In this document: positions 24,015-32,754 of the stretch, in pieces | Numbering within the stretch: the stretch's first letter is position 1 | Layout of the letters: the number at the start of each line of letters is the position of its first letter | Notes under the pieces: model-generated | Told to the model about the DNA's origin: nothing | What the model saw: the letters and a program-made list of their open reading frames with translations, nothing else | Database searches by the model: none | Position numbers and translations under genes: made by a program | NCBI GenBank assembly: GCA_028281535.1 | Contig: JANQJS010000042.1 | Location: 1 to 64,000, forward strand | DNA: 64,000 bases | Reading direction: 5' to 3' | From: Sedimentisphaerales bacterium | GTDB taxonomy: Bacteria > Planctomycetota > Phycisphaerae > Sedimentisphaerales > SM23-30

Positions 24015-24896
24015 TTAACTAAAAACGATTCCTGCATACCCTACACTATCGTGCGTTGCTTGATGATATTTTTCTGCGAGCACTTCAGCACTGGTCGTAT
24101 GAGCTAACAACGTGCCCTGCTGAGCCCCCAATTTCTTTGCCGCGGCAACCGTAGCTGCAACGGCCCCAGCCCCACAGGCATTGTTATACATTTGAGCCGT
24201 TTCGACGATCTGGTCAGCTTGCATCGAAATCGTCAGATCGATAAAGTATTGATCGTTCGTTTCTTTGGCCCACCGCAAAGCTTCTCCACCTGTTCCCATA
24301 TGCGTGAATCCATATGAAGGACCATAGTGCGTTAAATCTGTTGATGCTAATAAAACAATTTTTTTATCAGAGGTATGGATGATATCAGCTATCACTTCAC
24401 CGACCGAAACAGCAGCCGGAATCGCTGGCAGCATCAATGGAACGATTTTCACCTCTTCGAACAAATGCTGTATAAATGGGACCTCAACCTCAATCGAATG
24501 CTCACGGTCATGCACACCGCAATCTGCTTTAACCCATTGGCTGGTTTTTGCAAGGATCTCTGCTGAAAGCTCGCTATCAATCTCAATAGAACCTAAAGGT
24601 GTTTCCCACTGACCCTGATCATACAAATGGCCCATTTGGGTATGCATGACATGAATAGCCCCAAGGATAATAAATGTATCAACGGGTTGGATGTCTTTGA
24701 TCGTACGGAAAACTTTTCCCGCAACATCACCACTGAATGCCCAGCCTGCATGCGGTACAACCCCTGCTATAATATGCGAGTTATTTTCAACCGATGCTGG
24801 TAACATTTTGGGAATCAACTGTTCGAGCTGCTCAACGCACCCCTTTTCTGTTCCTTCATAAAAACGACCAGCCACTGCCGGCGATCTCGTTGCCAT
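24015..24896 (-). CDS. amrB: AmmeMemoRadiSam system protein B (MEMO family)
   Basis: 293 residues of the MEMO/class III extradiol dioxygenase-like fold. It has the MEMO signature residues: RSPAVAGRFYEG at the start, PHAGW, GAIHV, VHDREHSIEVEVPF, STDLTHYGP and NNACGAGAVA. In many genomes MEMO pairs with AMMECR1 and a radical SAM protein. Neither partner is in this window. The function of the bacterial protein is not settled, although a role with AmrA and AmrS in modifying a substrate is inferred from the set. Its start lies about 170 nt from efp, divergently. Confidence 0.9.
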   Translation of the reverse strand: MATRSPAVAGRFYEGTEKGCVEQLEQLIPKMLPASVENNSHIIAGVVPHAGWAFSGDVAGKVFRTIKDIQPVDTFIILGAIHVMHTQMGHLYDQGQWETPLGSIEIDSELSAEILAKTSQWVKADCGVHDREHSIEVEVPFIQHLFEEVKIVPLMLPAIPAAVSVGEVIADIIHTSDKKIVLLASTDLTHYGPSYGFTHMGTGGEALRWAKETNDQYFIDLTISMQADQIVETAQMYNNACGAGAVAATVAAAKKLGAQQGTLLAHTTSAEVLAEKYHQATHDSVGYAGIVFS

Positions 24897-24937
24897 AATG
24901 CCTCGCTTTTTGGCCTTTTAGGGCCGATTTCCGGGCC

Positions 24938-24966
24938 TTGACCCTTTGCTTAAAGTTGATTATAAT
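24938..24966 (+). promoter_or_regulatory. Sigma70 promoter of efp
   Basis: TTGACC, a 17-nt spacer and TATAAT lie 98 nt upstream of the efp ATG in the correct orientation, in the gap to the divergent amrB gene. Confidence 0.75.
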
Positions 24967-25064
24967 AGATAGTTTATGTCAATTTCCATTCGCTGATCGT
25001 CCCTGGTTGTCTGGTCGGCATTATATCAGAAAACAAACTTTTTTAAGAGGAAAAATAGAAAAAC

Positions 25065-25625
25065 ATGATTAAAGCAACTGAAATGAAAAAAGGCATGGTA
25101 TTAAAAATCGATGGCAAACTTTCGATTGTTGTTGAATATCAGCATGTCAAACTCGGAAAAGGTGGCGCTGTTCTTCAAACAAAGTTCAAAGATGTCATTG
25201 ATGGTTCAATTACCTCTAAGCGTATTCGTAGCGAAGAAGCTTTAGAGGATGTCTATGTTGATAAACAAACATATGAATACCTTTATTCTGCAGGCTCAGA
25301 ACATGTTATTATGCATAAAGAAAATTTTGATCAAATCACTATCGACGATCAATTATTTGGTGATGGCCCTAAATATCTCAAACCCAACAATGATGTGGAA
25401 GTTCACTTTTTCGATGGCAAACCTTTGACGGTTATTTTACCAAACTCTGTCGAACTTGAAGTAACCGATACTCCCCCAGCCATCAAAGGCGCAACAGCCA
25501 CAAATCAATATAAAAAAGCCATACTGGAAACAGGCATTGAAATTACCGTGCCTCCATTTATTGAAAATGGCGAAATGATTCGAGTCGACACACGCACCGG
25601 CGATTATATTGAGCGTGTAAAATAA
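25065..25625 (+). CDS. efp: Elongation factor P
   Basis: 186 residues, the standard length. The N-terminal KOW-like domain has the modification loop VKLGKGGAV with the tip Lys at position 32. In most bacteria the residue two before Lys is Pro (KPGKGG); here it is Leu. The middle and C-terminal OB domains are present, ending in VDTRTGDYIERVK, which matches the EF-P signature. EF-P relieves ribosome stalling on polyproline runs, which fits the proline-rich protein at the window start. No EpmA/EpmB or other modification gene is adjacent. It has its own promoter and terminator. Confidence 0.97.
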   Translation: MIKATEMKKGMVLKIDGKLSIVVEYQHVKLGKGGAVLQTKFKDVIDGSITSKRIRSEEALEDVYVDKQTYEYLYSAGSEHVIMHKENFDQITIDDQLFGDGPKYLKPNNDVEVHFFDGKPLTVILPNSVELEVTDTPPAIKGATATNQYKKAILETGIEITVPPFIENGEMIRVDTRTGDYIERVK

Positions 25626-25667
25626 ATTTGTCGCCCTACCACAAACAGGAACTACAATGTAAAAACC

Positions 25668-25714
25668 AAACCCCATGAAACGTTTCAAACAGCTTTCATT
25701 GGGGTTTTTATTTT
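25668..25714 (+). terminator. Rho-independent terminator of efp
   Basis: The arms AAACCCCA-TGAAA and TTTCA-TTGGGGTTT form a 12-13 bp stem with a 1-nt bulge, followed by TTTTTATTTT. It begins 43 nt after the efp stop. Confidence 0.85.
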
Positions 25715-25902
25715 ATCGAACTCATCACATCCCAATAGAGCAGAAAATTCCAGAATAATTCGCTGAGTGACAAGTAGAACATAAACTAAAAATATGTTGA
25801 GTTCTAGAAGGTTTTGTGTTAAGTATATGGGTTTTAATGGAGTTAGAATCGTTCGGGCCTGTCTCGAAGACCCAATAAACCTTAATTTTAGGATAAAAAA
25901 CG

Positions 25903-28900
25903 ATGGTCATGCAAGTCATCGGTAAAGCTTTTACCAAAATCTTTAAAACATCCAGTGAACGCTATGTACGTAAACGCGAAGATTTTATCGAGCAAGTAAA
26001 TAGCCTGGAAGCAGAATTTAATCAACTAACTGATAGCGAACTCATGGCCAAATCGGATGAGATCCGCGAGAAAATTCAAGCAAACCAGGAACAAATCATT
26101 GGGGATGATTTACGTGAAGTCCTTCGAGAATTGATCCTTCTGCCGGAAGATGCTCGTCGCCCTGCTAAAGCCAAAGTGACTGGACAACTTCGCCAATGCT
26201 GTGAAGAAGTTCTACCCGAAGCGTTTGCCGCGGTTCGTGAAGCATCAGATCGTCACTTAGGAATTCGAAATGTTTTTGATCATCAACTCGATTTCAATCC
26301 GTCTATTTTATCAAGTGAGATGCAAACGGTTTTCAATGAGGCCAATCAAAAGATCCAAGATGGCCAGGATGTCCATGCCATTGAATTACCCCCTCAATTC
26401 TATAAAGAAATCCGAAGCAAATATAAAGCCGAAGATCGCCCTCCATTTCGCTTTCGTCATTTTGACGTTCAGCTTATTGGTGGCAATGTCCTCTATGAAG
26501 GAACCATTGCTGAAATGGCAACCGGTGAAGGTAAAACACTTGTCGCGACACTGGCCGCATATCTTGTGGCTCAAAGTGGCCGAAAAGTTCATGTCATTAC
26601 CGTCAATGACTATCTGGCCAGACGTGATGCCGAATGGATGGGACCGGTTTATCAAGCTTTAGGATTATCCGTTGGATTTATACAATCCGATATGGATTCA
26701 ATCGGTGAAATACGAAAACAGCAGTATAGCTGTAACATCACCTATGGCACAAACAATGAGTTTGGATTTGACTATCTCCGCGATAATATGAAAATTTCGG
26801 CAGACGATCAAGTACAGGGCCCACTCGACTATGTTGTTATCGATGAGGTTGACTCAATCCTGATTGATGAAGCTCGGACGCCATTGATCATATCAGGTCC
26901 TGCTCAGGACGATACTGAACGCTATAAAAAAGCAGACAAAATTGCGCGCGAATTGATTCAAATGCAACAAGGCCGCACTAAGATCGAAAAAGAACTAGAT
27001 CAAATCAATCGTAAAGTGGCAGATACGCTAGCGGAAATCAGTGATGCCAAAAAACAGAAAGATAATACCCGCCAGGAATCAGCACAACAGCAACTAACAG
27101 ACCTACAAGAACAACTTGACCAAACACAAGCCAATCTCGATCAGAAAACGCAGTATTACGAAGTGGAATATGACCGAAACAGCGTCCATTTGACCCACGA
27201 AGGTATTGGTGAAGCACAAAACCTTGCTGGCGTTGGCAGTTTTTTTGTCGGCAGCAACATGGAATGGCCTCATCTCATGGAGCAATCATTACGTGCTCAC
27301 GTGGTCTTTGAAAAAGAAAAAGATTATGTCGTTCAAAATGGCGAAGTCGTCATTGTTGATGAGTTTACCGGTCGTTTAATGGTTGGCCGCCAATGGAGTG
27401 ATGGCCTGCATCAAGCTGTGGAAGCAAAAGAAAATGTAAAAGTTAAACAAGAATCACAAACTCTGGCAACTATTACCATTCAAAATTTCTTCAAATTATA
27501 TCAGCAACTTGCCGGCATGACTGGTACTGCGATGACTGAAGTTGACGAATTTATGAAAATTTATCAACTGGAAGTTATCAGCATTCCAACCAACACCCCC
27601 ATCGTTCGCGATGATCGTGAAGATTTAATTTATAAAACCATGGCAGAGAAATTCAATGCCATCGCAGATGAAATTCGTGATGTCAGTTTGAGCGGGCAAC
27701 CCTGCCTTATTGGTACGGTCAGTATTGAAAAAAGTGAAGCACTCTCAACCGCTCTGACAAAACGGTATGCACTTGAGCATGAAGTTCTCAATGCAAAACA
27801 ACATGAACGTGAAGCGAGTATCGTCCTGAAAGCCGGCCATCAACATGAGCGGCGTGATGGTAAAATGTGCGGTAACATTACCATTGCGACCAACATGGCA
27901 GGCCGCGGCACAGACATTAAATTAGGCCCCAGTGTCCTAGAGGCGGGCGGCCTATATGTGCTAGGAACGGAACGGCATGAAGCACGCCGTATTGATAATC
28001 AGCTTCGCGGTCGTTCTGGCCGCCAAGGCGATCCTGGAACCAGTCAGTTTTTTCTAAGCTTTGAAGATGACCTCCTGAAACTCTTTGGCGGCGATCGAAT
28101 GATCAAAATCCTAGGGATGTTCCGCTGGGAAGAAGGCGAGCCACTGGTTCACAAGCAGGTCTCAAACTTCGTCGAAAAAACACAGAAAAAGGTAGAACAG
28201 AGAAACTTTGAATCCCGTAAATCATTGCTGGAATATGATGAAGTGATGGATTACCAGCGACAAGTATTTTACACACGACGTCAATCCATCCTGGAAGGTC
28301 GAAATCTCGAAGAAACCATCTGGGAAATGATTGATGATGTGATCATCGAAAATGCTGAAAACATGCTCAGTCGCGACTACTCCTACACATGCGCTCTGGA
28401 ATGGGCAAAATCCACCATGAGCGTTGAAGTAGATATTGATCGCGTTCGTGGATTGGAAGTTGATGAACTTGAAAAAGTACTCCGTGAAAACGCCATTAAT
28501 GATGCTGACCAAAAAATCAGTGTGACACTTGGCGAATATATGAACGAAGATTCAGAACCACAAGATTGGGATCTAAAAGGACTCAGTAAATGGGCGATGA
28601 GCCAGTTTGGCGTAAACTTATCTCAAAATCAATTGAAGAAAATGTCATTTGAAGATGTACAGGATCAACTCACTGAATCAGCAGCTGAACGTATTGGCAA
28701 ATATGACTGCTCAAAGCTCTCTTCATTTATGAAAGAAGATTTTGCAACAGAAAGTTTACGCGAATGGATTAACCAAAAATATTCATTAAAACTTAAGCCT
28801 GAAGATTTTTCTGGAAAAGAGAAAAATGACACGATTGCCCTTCTAAAACAAAGTGCCAGAGATGCCTATCGTCAACGCGAAATCGAGTATCCTATTGATT

Positions 28901-29697
28901 TCATCATGAACATGTCTGTGCGACATCAGCAAGCTGGTAGTGGTCAGGCTGCCCAAGCCATTGTGAATTGGGCAAATCGCAAGTTCGACACCTCTCTTGA
29001 ATTGGAAGAAATTCAAAACCAATCATTTGACAAACTGCGCGGCTATCTTATTGATTTAAGCACAAACTATAACAACGGCAAACTTGATGAACAAATCAAT
29101 AAACATCTCTCAGCCTGCACTTGGACCGATTCAGACAAAGACTCTCTTGCAGAATGGGTCCAAGCAAGATTTGATCACAAATTAAAAATTAAATCAATCA
29201 ATCAAGACAATGGAAAAGAAGTTCTAACTGACATCGCTAGAAAATTCCTTAGAAGTGAACTAACAGATCTGGAAAAATATGTTCTGATTCAAATATTTGA
29301 TTCCAGCTGGAAAGATCATCTTTACGCTATGGATCATCTGAAAAATAGCATTGGTCTTCGCGGCTTTGCAGAAAAAGATCCCCGCATCGAATATAAACGC
29401 GAAGGTTTCCGCATGTTCCAGGAAATGCTCAGTAGTATGCGAAACAAAATTACTGATATTATTTTCAAGGCCCAATTGGATCAAACCGGCGAGATGCGTA
29501 GCGTCTGGAATATTTCCAATGCCATGCATGCGGAATATGAACGATTCCAGGAGCAACAGCAAGCTGCCCAGTCCCCACAAGGTCAACCGCCCAAGCAAAA
29601 GCAGATCAAAAATGAAGGCCCAAAAGTTGGCCGAAATGACCCATGCCCGTGTGGAAGTGGCAAAAAATATAAGAAATGTTGCGGAAAAAACCTCTGA
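25903..29697 (+). CDS. secA: Preprotein translocase ATPase SecA, enlarged, with internal Trp repeats
   Basis: 1264 residues against about 900 in E. coli. The motor is intact: TGEGKT (Walker A), VIDEVDSILIDEARTPLIISGP, MTGTA, TNMAGRGTDIKLG and QLRGRSGRQGDPG. A Gln/Lys-rich coiled-coil insert lies at ~350-410 in the cross-linking region. In the helical scaffold (~825-1115) is an insertion with five copies of a ~60-residue unit, each with an L-x2-W-x4-F/M pattern (W834, W897, W955, W1023, W1085). The SSWKDHLYAMDHL scaffold end and the C-terminal zinc motif (CPCGSGKKYKKCC) follow. It drives export through SecYEG. There is no good promoter directly upstream, and a weak AT hairpin follows. Confidence 0.97.
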   Translation: MVMQVIGKAFTKIFKTSSERYVRKREDFIEQVNSLEAEFNQLTDSELMAKSDEIREKIQANQEQIIGDDLREVLRELILLPEDARRPAKAKVTGQLRQCCEEVLPEAFAAVREASDRHLGIRNVFDHQLDFNPSILSSEMQTVFNEANQKIQDGQDVHAIELPPQFYKEIRSKYKAEDRPPFRFRHFDVQLIGGNVLYEGTIAEMATGEGKTLVATLAAYLVAQSGRKVHVITVNDYLARRDAEWMGPVYQALGLSVGFIQSDMDSIGEIRKQQYSCNITYGTNNEFGFDYLRDNMKISADDQVQGPLDYVVIDEVDSILIDEARTPLIISGPAQDDTERYKKADKIARELIQMQQGRTKIEKELDQINRKVADTLAEISDAKKQKDNTRQESAQQQLTDLQEQLDQTQANLDQKTQYYEVEYDRNSVHLTHEGIGEAQNLAGVGSFFVGSNMEWPHLMEQSLRAHVVFEKEKDYVVQNGEVVIVDEFTGRLMVGRQWSDGLHQAVEAKENVKVKQESQTLATITIQNFFKLYQQLAGMTGTAMTEVDEFMKIYQLEVISIPTNTPIVRDDREDLIYKTMAEKFNAIADEIRDVSLSGQPCLIGTVSIEKSEALSTALTKRYALEHEVLNAKQHEREASIVLKAGHQHERRDGKMCGNITIATNMAGRGTDIKLGPSVLEAGGLYVLGTERHEARRIDNQLRGRSGRQGDPGTSQFFLSFEDDLLKLFGGDRMIKILGMFRWEEGEPLVHKQVSNFVEKTQKKVEQRNFESRKSLLEYDEVMDYQRQVFYTRRQSILEGRNLEETIWEMIDDVIIENAENMLSRDYSYTCALEWAKSTMSVEVDIDRVRGLEVDELEKVLRENAINDADQKISVTLGEYMNEDSEPQDWDLKGLSKWAMSQFGVNLSQNQLKKMSFEDVQDQLTESAAERIGKYDCSKLSSFMKEDFATESLREWINQKYSLKLKPEDFSGKEKNDTIALLKQSARDAYRQREIEYPIDFIMNMSVRHQQAGSGQAAQAIVNWANRKFDTSLELEEIQNQSFDKLRGYLIDLSTNYNNGKLDEQINKHLSACTWTDSDKDSLAEWVQARFDHKLKIKSINQDNGKEVLTDIARKFLRSELTDLEKYVLIQIFDSSWKDHLYAMDHLKNSIGLRGFAEKDPRIEYKREGFRMFQEMLSSMRNKITDIIFKAQLDQTGEMRSVWNISNAMHAEYERFQEQQQAAQSPQGQPPKQKQIKNEGPKVGRNDPCPCGSGKKYKKCCGKNL

Positions 29698-29765
29698 TTT
29701 CACAGTAAATATCATTTTTCCCTCACAACGATATAAAACTATATCCTATTTATAGATAACCACTT

Positions 29766-29797
29766 ATAAAATAAGGTGAAAATATTCTTATTTTATT
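29766..29797 (+). terminator. AT-rich hairpin after secA, weak terminator candidate
   Basis: ATAAAATAAG and CTTATTTTAT form a perfect 10-bp stem with an 11-nt loop, followed by TGTGTTTT. The stem has only one G-C pair, so it is thermodynamically weak. Confidence 0.4.
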
Positions 29798-29808
29798 GTG
29801 TTTTAATA

Positions 29809-29837
29809 TTGACAAAGTTTGGCCAAGTGAACATTAT
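29809..29837 (+). promoter_or_regulatory. Promoter of the outer-membrane-like protein gene
   Basis: TTGACA, a 17-nt spacer and CATTAT lie about 80 nt before the ATG at 29916. The -35 is consensus. Confidence 0.5.
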
Positions 29838-29915
29838 ATGTACCATCGTACCGTTGGTGGCAACACTAACACTTGATTGCAAAACTAACTATTTAAGGAA
29901 GGATTTAACACTACG

Positions 29916-30653
29916 ATGAATCTCATCAAACTCAGAGTAAGAAATGCACTTTTACTTGTCATTTTATTGGCGTTTGTTACGTCAACCGCACAAGCTCACA
30001 GACAAAGTCTAGTTTGGACCAAAGAATACTTAACCTTGAGCAAAGGCGAAGTTGAAATTGAATATTTCCTGACCACTAAAATTCCAGATATCCACAAATT
30101 TGACAAAAAAAATACATGGGAACATCAGTTGGAGCTCGAGTATGGTATCACAGATCATTTAACCATGGGAATATACCAAACCGCACAAAATACGCATATC
30201 AATAATGGACATACTTTTGATTATACCGGTACTAAAATCGAACTAAAATATCGAATCGCTGAAAAGAACGTTCATCCTGTTGACATGCTTTTATACGTAG
30301 AATATGTCCATGGTGATAATGTAAATGATAAAGACGAAATGGAATACAAATTTGTACTTTCCAAAGATATTGGTGATTTCAATATCACGTACAACCAAAT
30401 TATCGAAGACCCTGTTGCTGACAGCACCAAAGATACGCAACATGAATTTGCAGCGGGTATCTACTATGCACATAGCCCTGGCTTACATCTTGGTATCGAA
30501 GCAACAGGAAATTATACCGCTGATACCTATCGTGTTGGACCTACACTCTCTTGGGCATCGAAAAAATGCTGGGTGGCCTTAGGTTTCCTTCGTGGCGTAG
30601 ATTCACGAACGGATGATATTCGTTCACGACTTGTCGTCGGGATCCCATTTTAA
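29916..30653 (+). CDS. Exported beta-barrel-like protein, probable outer membrane
   Basis: 245 residues. Residues 1-28 form a signal peptide (LLLVILLAFVTSTAQAH). The mature part has alternating polar/aromatic strands (VEIEYFLTTKIP, HQLELEYGITDHLTMGIYQTAQN, TKIELKYRIAEK, MLLYVEYVHG) and ends in a strand with a terminal Phe (SRLVVGIPF), the usual barrel-end signal. I infer an outer-membrane beta barrel of unknown role. It has its own promoter and a strong terminator hairpin downstream. AAGGAAGG precedes the ATG. Confidence 0.75.
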   Translation: MNLIKLRVRNALLLVILLAFVTSTAQAHRQSLVWTKEYLTLSKGEVEIEYFLTTKIPDIHKFDKKNTWEHQLELEYGITDHLTMGIYQTAQNTHINNGHTFDYTGTKIELKYRIAEKNVHPVDMLLYVEYVHGDNVNDKDEMEYKFVLSKDIGDFNITYNQIIEDPVADSTKDTQHEFAAGIYYAHSPGLHLGIEATGNYTADTYRVGPTLSWASKKCWVALGFLRGVDSRTDDIRSRLVVGIPF

Positions 30654-30676
30654 ATTAGACTAAACAATCCATTTGT

Positions 30677-30724
30677 AGCCATGTGAAAGATGCACTATCT
30701 TTTGCATGGCTTATTTGGTTTTAC
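30677..30724 (+). terminator. Terminator hairpin after the barrel gene
   Basis: Two 15-nt arms, 30677-30691 and 30697-30711 (AGCCATGTGAAAGAT and ATCTTTTGCATGGCT), pair with two mismatches around a GCACT loop. A T-rich tail TATTTGGTTTT follows. An ATG at 30690 lies inside this stem. Confidence 0.7.
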
Positions 30725-30725
30725 C

Positions 30726-30998
30726 ATGCTATACAAAGCCATACTATCAACTTCCATCATTTTTATGACACTTCTATTAGCGACACAACTTGGCTGTGAA
30801 ACAGTTGGCTTGGTCGACTATGCAAACATGACACCAGAAGAAAAGCTCTATAGAGCCAAATGTGGAAGCTGTCATAAACTCCGTGATCCAAAATCTGAAA
30901 CAGATGAAGATTGGGTTACCTATGTGCATGAATATGGTGAAAAATGCACTGAACAACAAAAAGCGATCATTATTGCCTATCTCCAAGCCAATAACTAA
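30726..30998 (+). CDS. Small cytochrome c-like lipoprotein
   Basis: About 90 residues from ATG 30726. The in-frame ATG at 30690 lies inside the terminator hairpin of the previous gene, so I chose the later start. A signal/lipobox (STSIIFMTLLLATQLGC) precedes the mature protein, which holds one heme c motif CGSCH (AKCGSCHKL). There is a possible axial residue in a later helix (WVTYVHEYGEKCTEQQKAIIIAYL). The axial Met typical of cytochrome c is not obvious and may be His in VHEYG. It could be a small electron carrier. Confidence 0.7.
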   Translation: MLYKAILSTSIIFMTLLLATQLGCETVGLVDYANMTPEEKLYRAKCGSCHKLRDPKSETDEDWVTYVHEYGEKCTEQQKAIIIAYLQANN

Positions 30999-31055
30999 TA
31001 TTCATATTTAGCTAAATAATGCACTTTTTTCAGTTTATTTGAAAAAAAATGTGTA

Positions 31056-31085
31056 TTGACTTGCCCCTTAAAGTCCTCATAATAA
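31056..31085 (+). promoter_or_regulatory. Promoter of the ABC/GldG/DUF4340 operon
   Basis: TTGACT, an 18-nt spacer and TAATAA lie 168 nt upstream of the ATP-binding subunit gene. A 5-bp hairpin (CCTGC-TTT-GCAGG) sits immediately downstream. Confidence 0.4.
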
Positions 31086-31087
31086 TA

Positions 31088-31118
31088 CCTGCTTTGCAGG
31101 GGAACTGTGTAAAGCAGG
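31088..31118 (+). promoter_or_regulatory. Two mutually exclusive stem-loops in the ABC operon leader
   Basis: CCTGCTTT (31088-31095) can pair with GCAGG right beside it (5-bp, TTT loop), or with AAAGCAGG (31111-31118; 8-bp perfect, 15-nt loop). Both cannot form at once. The region is at or just after the predicted transcription start. Confidence 0.35.
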
Positions 31119-31252
31119 AAACAAGAGTTAGAAGTGGCGTAACATTCTAAAATTCAAGGAATTGGAGTTATCTATCCGATTCTGTATTACACCCAAAAAT
31201 GATGTTAAACGTCTTAAATTGTAATATTTTACGTATAGGATGGTTTTATTAG

Positions 31253-31978
31253 ATGATGATTAGTGTTAAGAATTTGAAGAAGAGTTTTGGCCCAATCACT
31301 GCCGTCAATGACATTTCATTTGATGTGCAAAAAGGTGAAGTTTTAGGCTTATTGGGCCCGAATGGAGCTGGCAAAAGCACTGCCATGAAAATGATTACCT
31401 GCTTTTTGCAGCCCGACAGCGGCACAGCTGTCGTGAATGGATTTGACATCCAAAACGACCCTATCAAGGTTCGGCAATCCATTGGCTATTTGGCTGAACA
31501 TGCCCCCGCTTATGGCGAAATGACCGTGAACTCATTTTTGAATTTTATCTGTGATGCCCGGGAAATCGCTAAAGGACCACAACGCAAAGAAGCCATTGAA
31601 CGCGTTTTGAAACTGTGTGCTATCGAGCAGGTTTTCCATCAAACGATTGAAACATTATCTAAAGGATTCAAGAGACGTGTTGGTCTGGCTCAGTCATTAA
31701 TACATGACCCTGACATTTTGATTCTCGATGAACCAACCGATGGTCTAGACCCTAATCAAAAACATGAAGTTCGCCAATTAATCAATAAAATGGCCAAAGA
31801 TAAATGTATTATCATTTCGACACACATCCTGGAAGAAGTTGAAGCAATTTGTAGCCGCTCGATTATTATTGCCCGCGGAAAAATAATTGTTGATTCAACA
31901 CCACAAGCATTAAAAGATGAGCATCAATGCAGCCTGGATGAAGTATTTCGTAAACTAACCCACAAGAAAAGTGCATAA
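31253..31978 (+). CDS. ABC transporter ATP-binding protein, GldA-like
   Basis: 241 residues. Walker A GPNGAGKST, signature LSKGFKRRVGLAQ, Walker B ILILDEPTDGLDP and the switch His in STHIL are all present, so it is an intact single NBD. The HAPAYGEMTV stretch resembles GldA-type ATPases of the ABC-2 export family. It probably drives the permease encoded next, 44 nt downstream, with the GldG-like and DUF4340 proteins as extracytoplasmic partners. AGGATGG precedes the ATG, and the second ATG at 31256 is an equally good start. Confidence 0.92.
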   Translation: MMISVKNLKKSFGPITAVNDISFDVQKGEVLGLLGPNGAGKSTAMKMITCFLQPDSGTAVVNGFDIQNDPIKVRQSIGYLAEHAPAYGEMTVNSFLNFICDAREIAKGPQRKEAIERVLKLCAIEQVFHQTIETLSKGFKRRVGLAQSLIHDPDILILDEPTDGLDPNQKHEVRQLINKMAKDKCIIISTHILEEVEAICSRSIIIARGKIIVDSTPQALKDEHQCSLDEVFRKLTHKKSA

Positions 31979-32022
31979 ATTATTACGAAAAATCATAAAA
32001 GCATAATGGGAGCTTAGCAATT

Positions 32023-32754
32023 ATGAATGGTTTTTTTACAGTTTGTAAGCGAGAATTAAAAAGTTATTTTATGACACCTGTTGCCTATGTGTTCCTGGTG
32101 ATCTTTTTATTCTTCGCAGGATATTTAACATTTAATAAGGGATTCTTTTTTGAATCTCGTCAAGCAGACATGCGGGTATTTTTCAGTTTCATGCCCCTTC
32201 TTTTTGTATTCATTGTACCTTGTACAGCCATGCGACTATGGGCAGAAGAACGTAAATCTGGTTCGATTGAATTATTACTAACATTACCCATAACTGTCAC
32301 ACAAGCTGTCCTAGGTAAATTCATGGCAGCCTGGATTTTCCTGGGAATCGCATTATTGCTCACATTTCTCATGCCGGTGACCCTTGCCAACCTTGGCAGC
32401 CCTGATTATGGTCCAATCATTACAGGATATCTGGGAAGTTTCCTCATGGCGGGAGGCTTTTTAGCCATTGGTAGTTTCTTTTCGGCACTAACAAAAAATC
32501 AGGTGATCAGTTTTATCCTATCAGTCGTTGCTTGCGGCATACTCGTCTATGCGGGAATGCCAAGTACCTTAAGCTACATATCAGAAATGTCACCCACCAC
32601 TGCAGGTATCATCGAAAGCATGAGTTTCCAAAGCCATTTTGAATCGATGCTACGTGGTGTCATTGAACTCAAAGATATCACATTTTTTGTAGGATTGATC
32701 GCAGGTTTTTTAATGTCTTGCTGCATTTTATTGGATGAAAGGAAGGCCGCATAA
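32023..32754 (+). CDS. ABC-2 type permease, GldF-like
   Basis: 243 residues, six predicted membrane helices. It opens with FFTVCKRELKSYFMTPVAYVFLVIFLFFAGYLTF, typical of ABC-2/GldF permeases. A charged motif RLWAEERKSGSIELLLTLPIT in the cytosolic loop is the family's hallmark. It pairs with the ATPase upstream and stops exactly before the GldG-like ATG, so translational coupling is likely. GGGAG precedes the ATG. Confidence 0.92.
   Translation: MNGFFTVCKRELKSYFMTPVAYVFLVIFLFFAGYLTFNKGFFFESRQADMRVFFSFMPLLFVFIVPCTAMRLWAEERKSGSIELLLTLPITVTQAVLGKFMAAWIFLGIALLLTFLMPVTLANLGSPDYGPIITGYLGSFLMAGGFLAIGSFFSALTKNQVISFILSVVACGILVYAGMPSTLSYISEMSPTTAGIIESMSFQSHFESMLRGVIELKDITFFVGLIAGFLMSCCILLDERKAA

Noticed and set aside
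30690-30725. ATG at 30690 as start of the small cytochrome
   Set aside because: It is inside the stem of the preceding terminator hairpin, and the lipobox signal peptide is complete from 30726.
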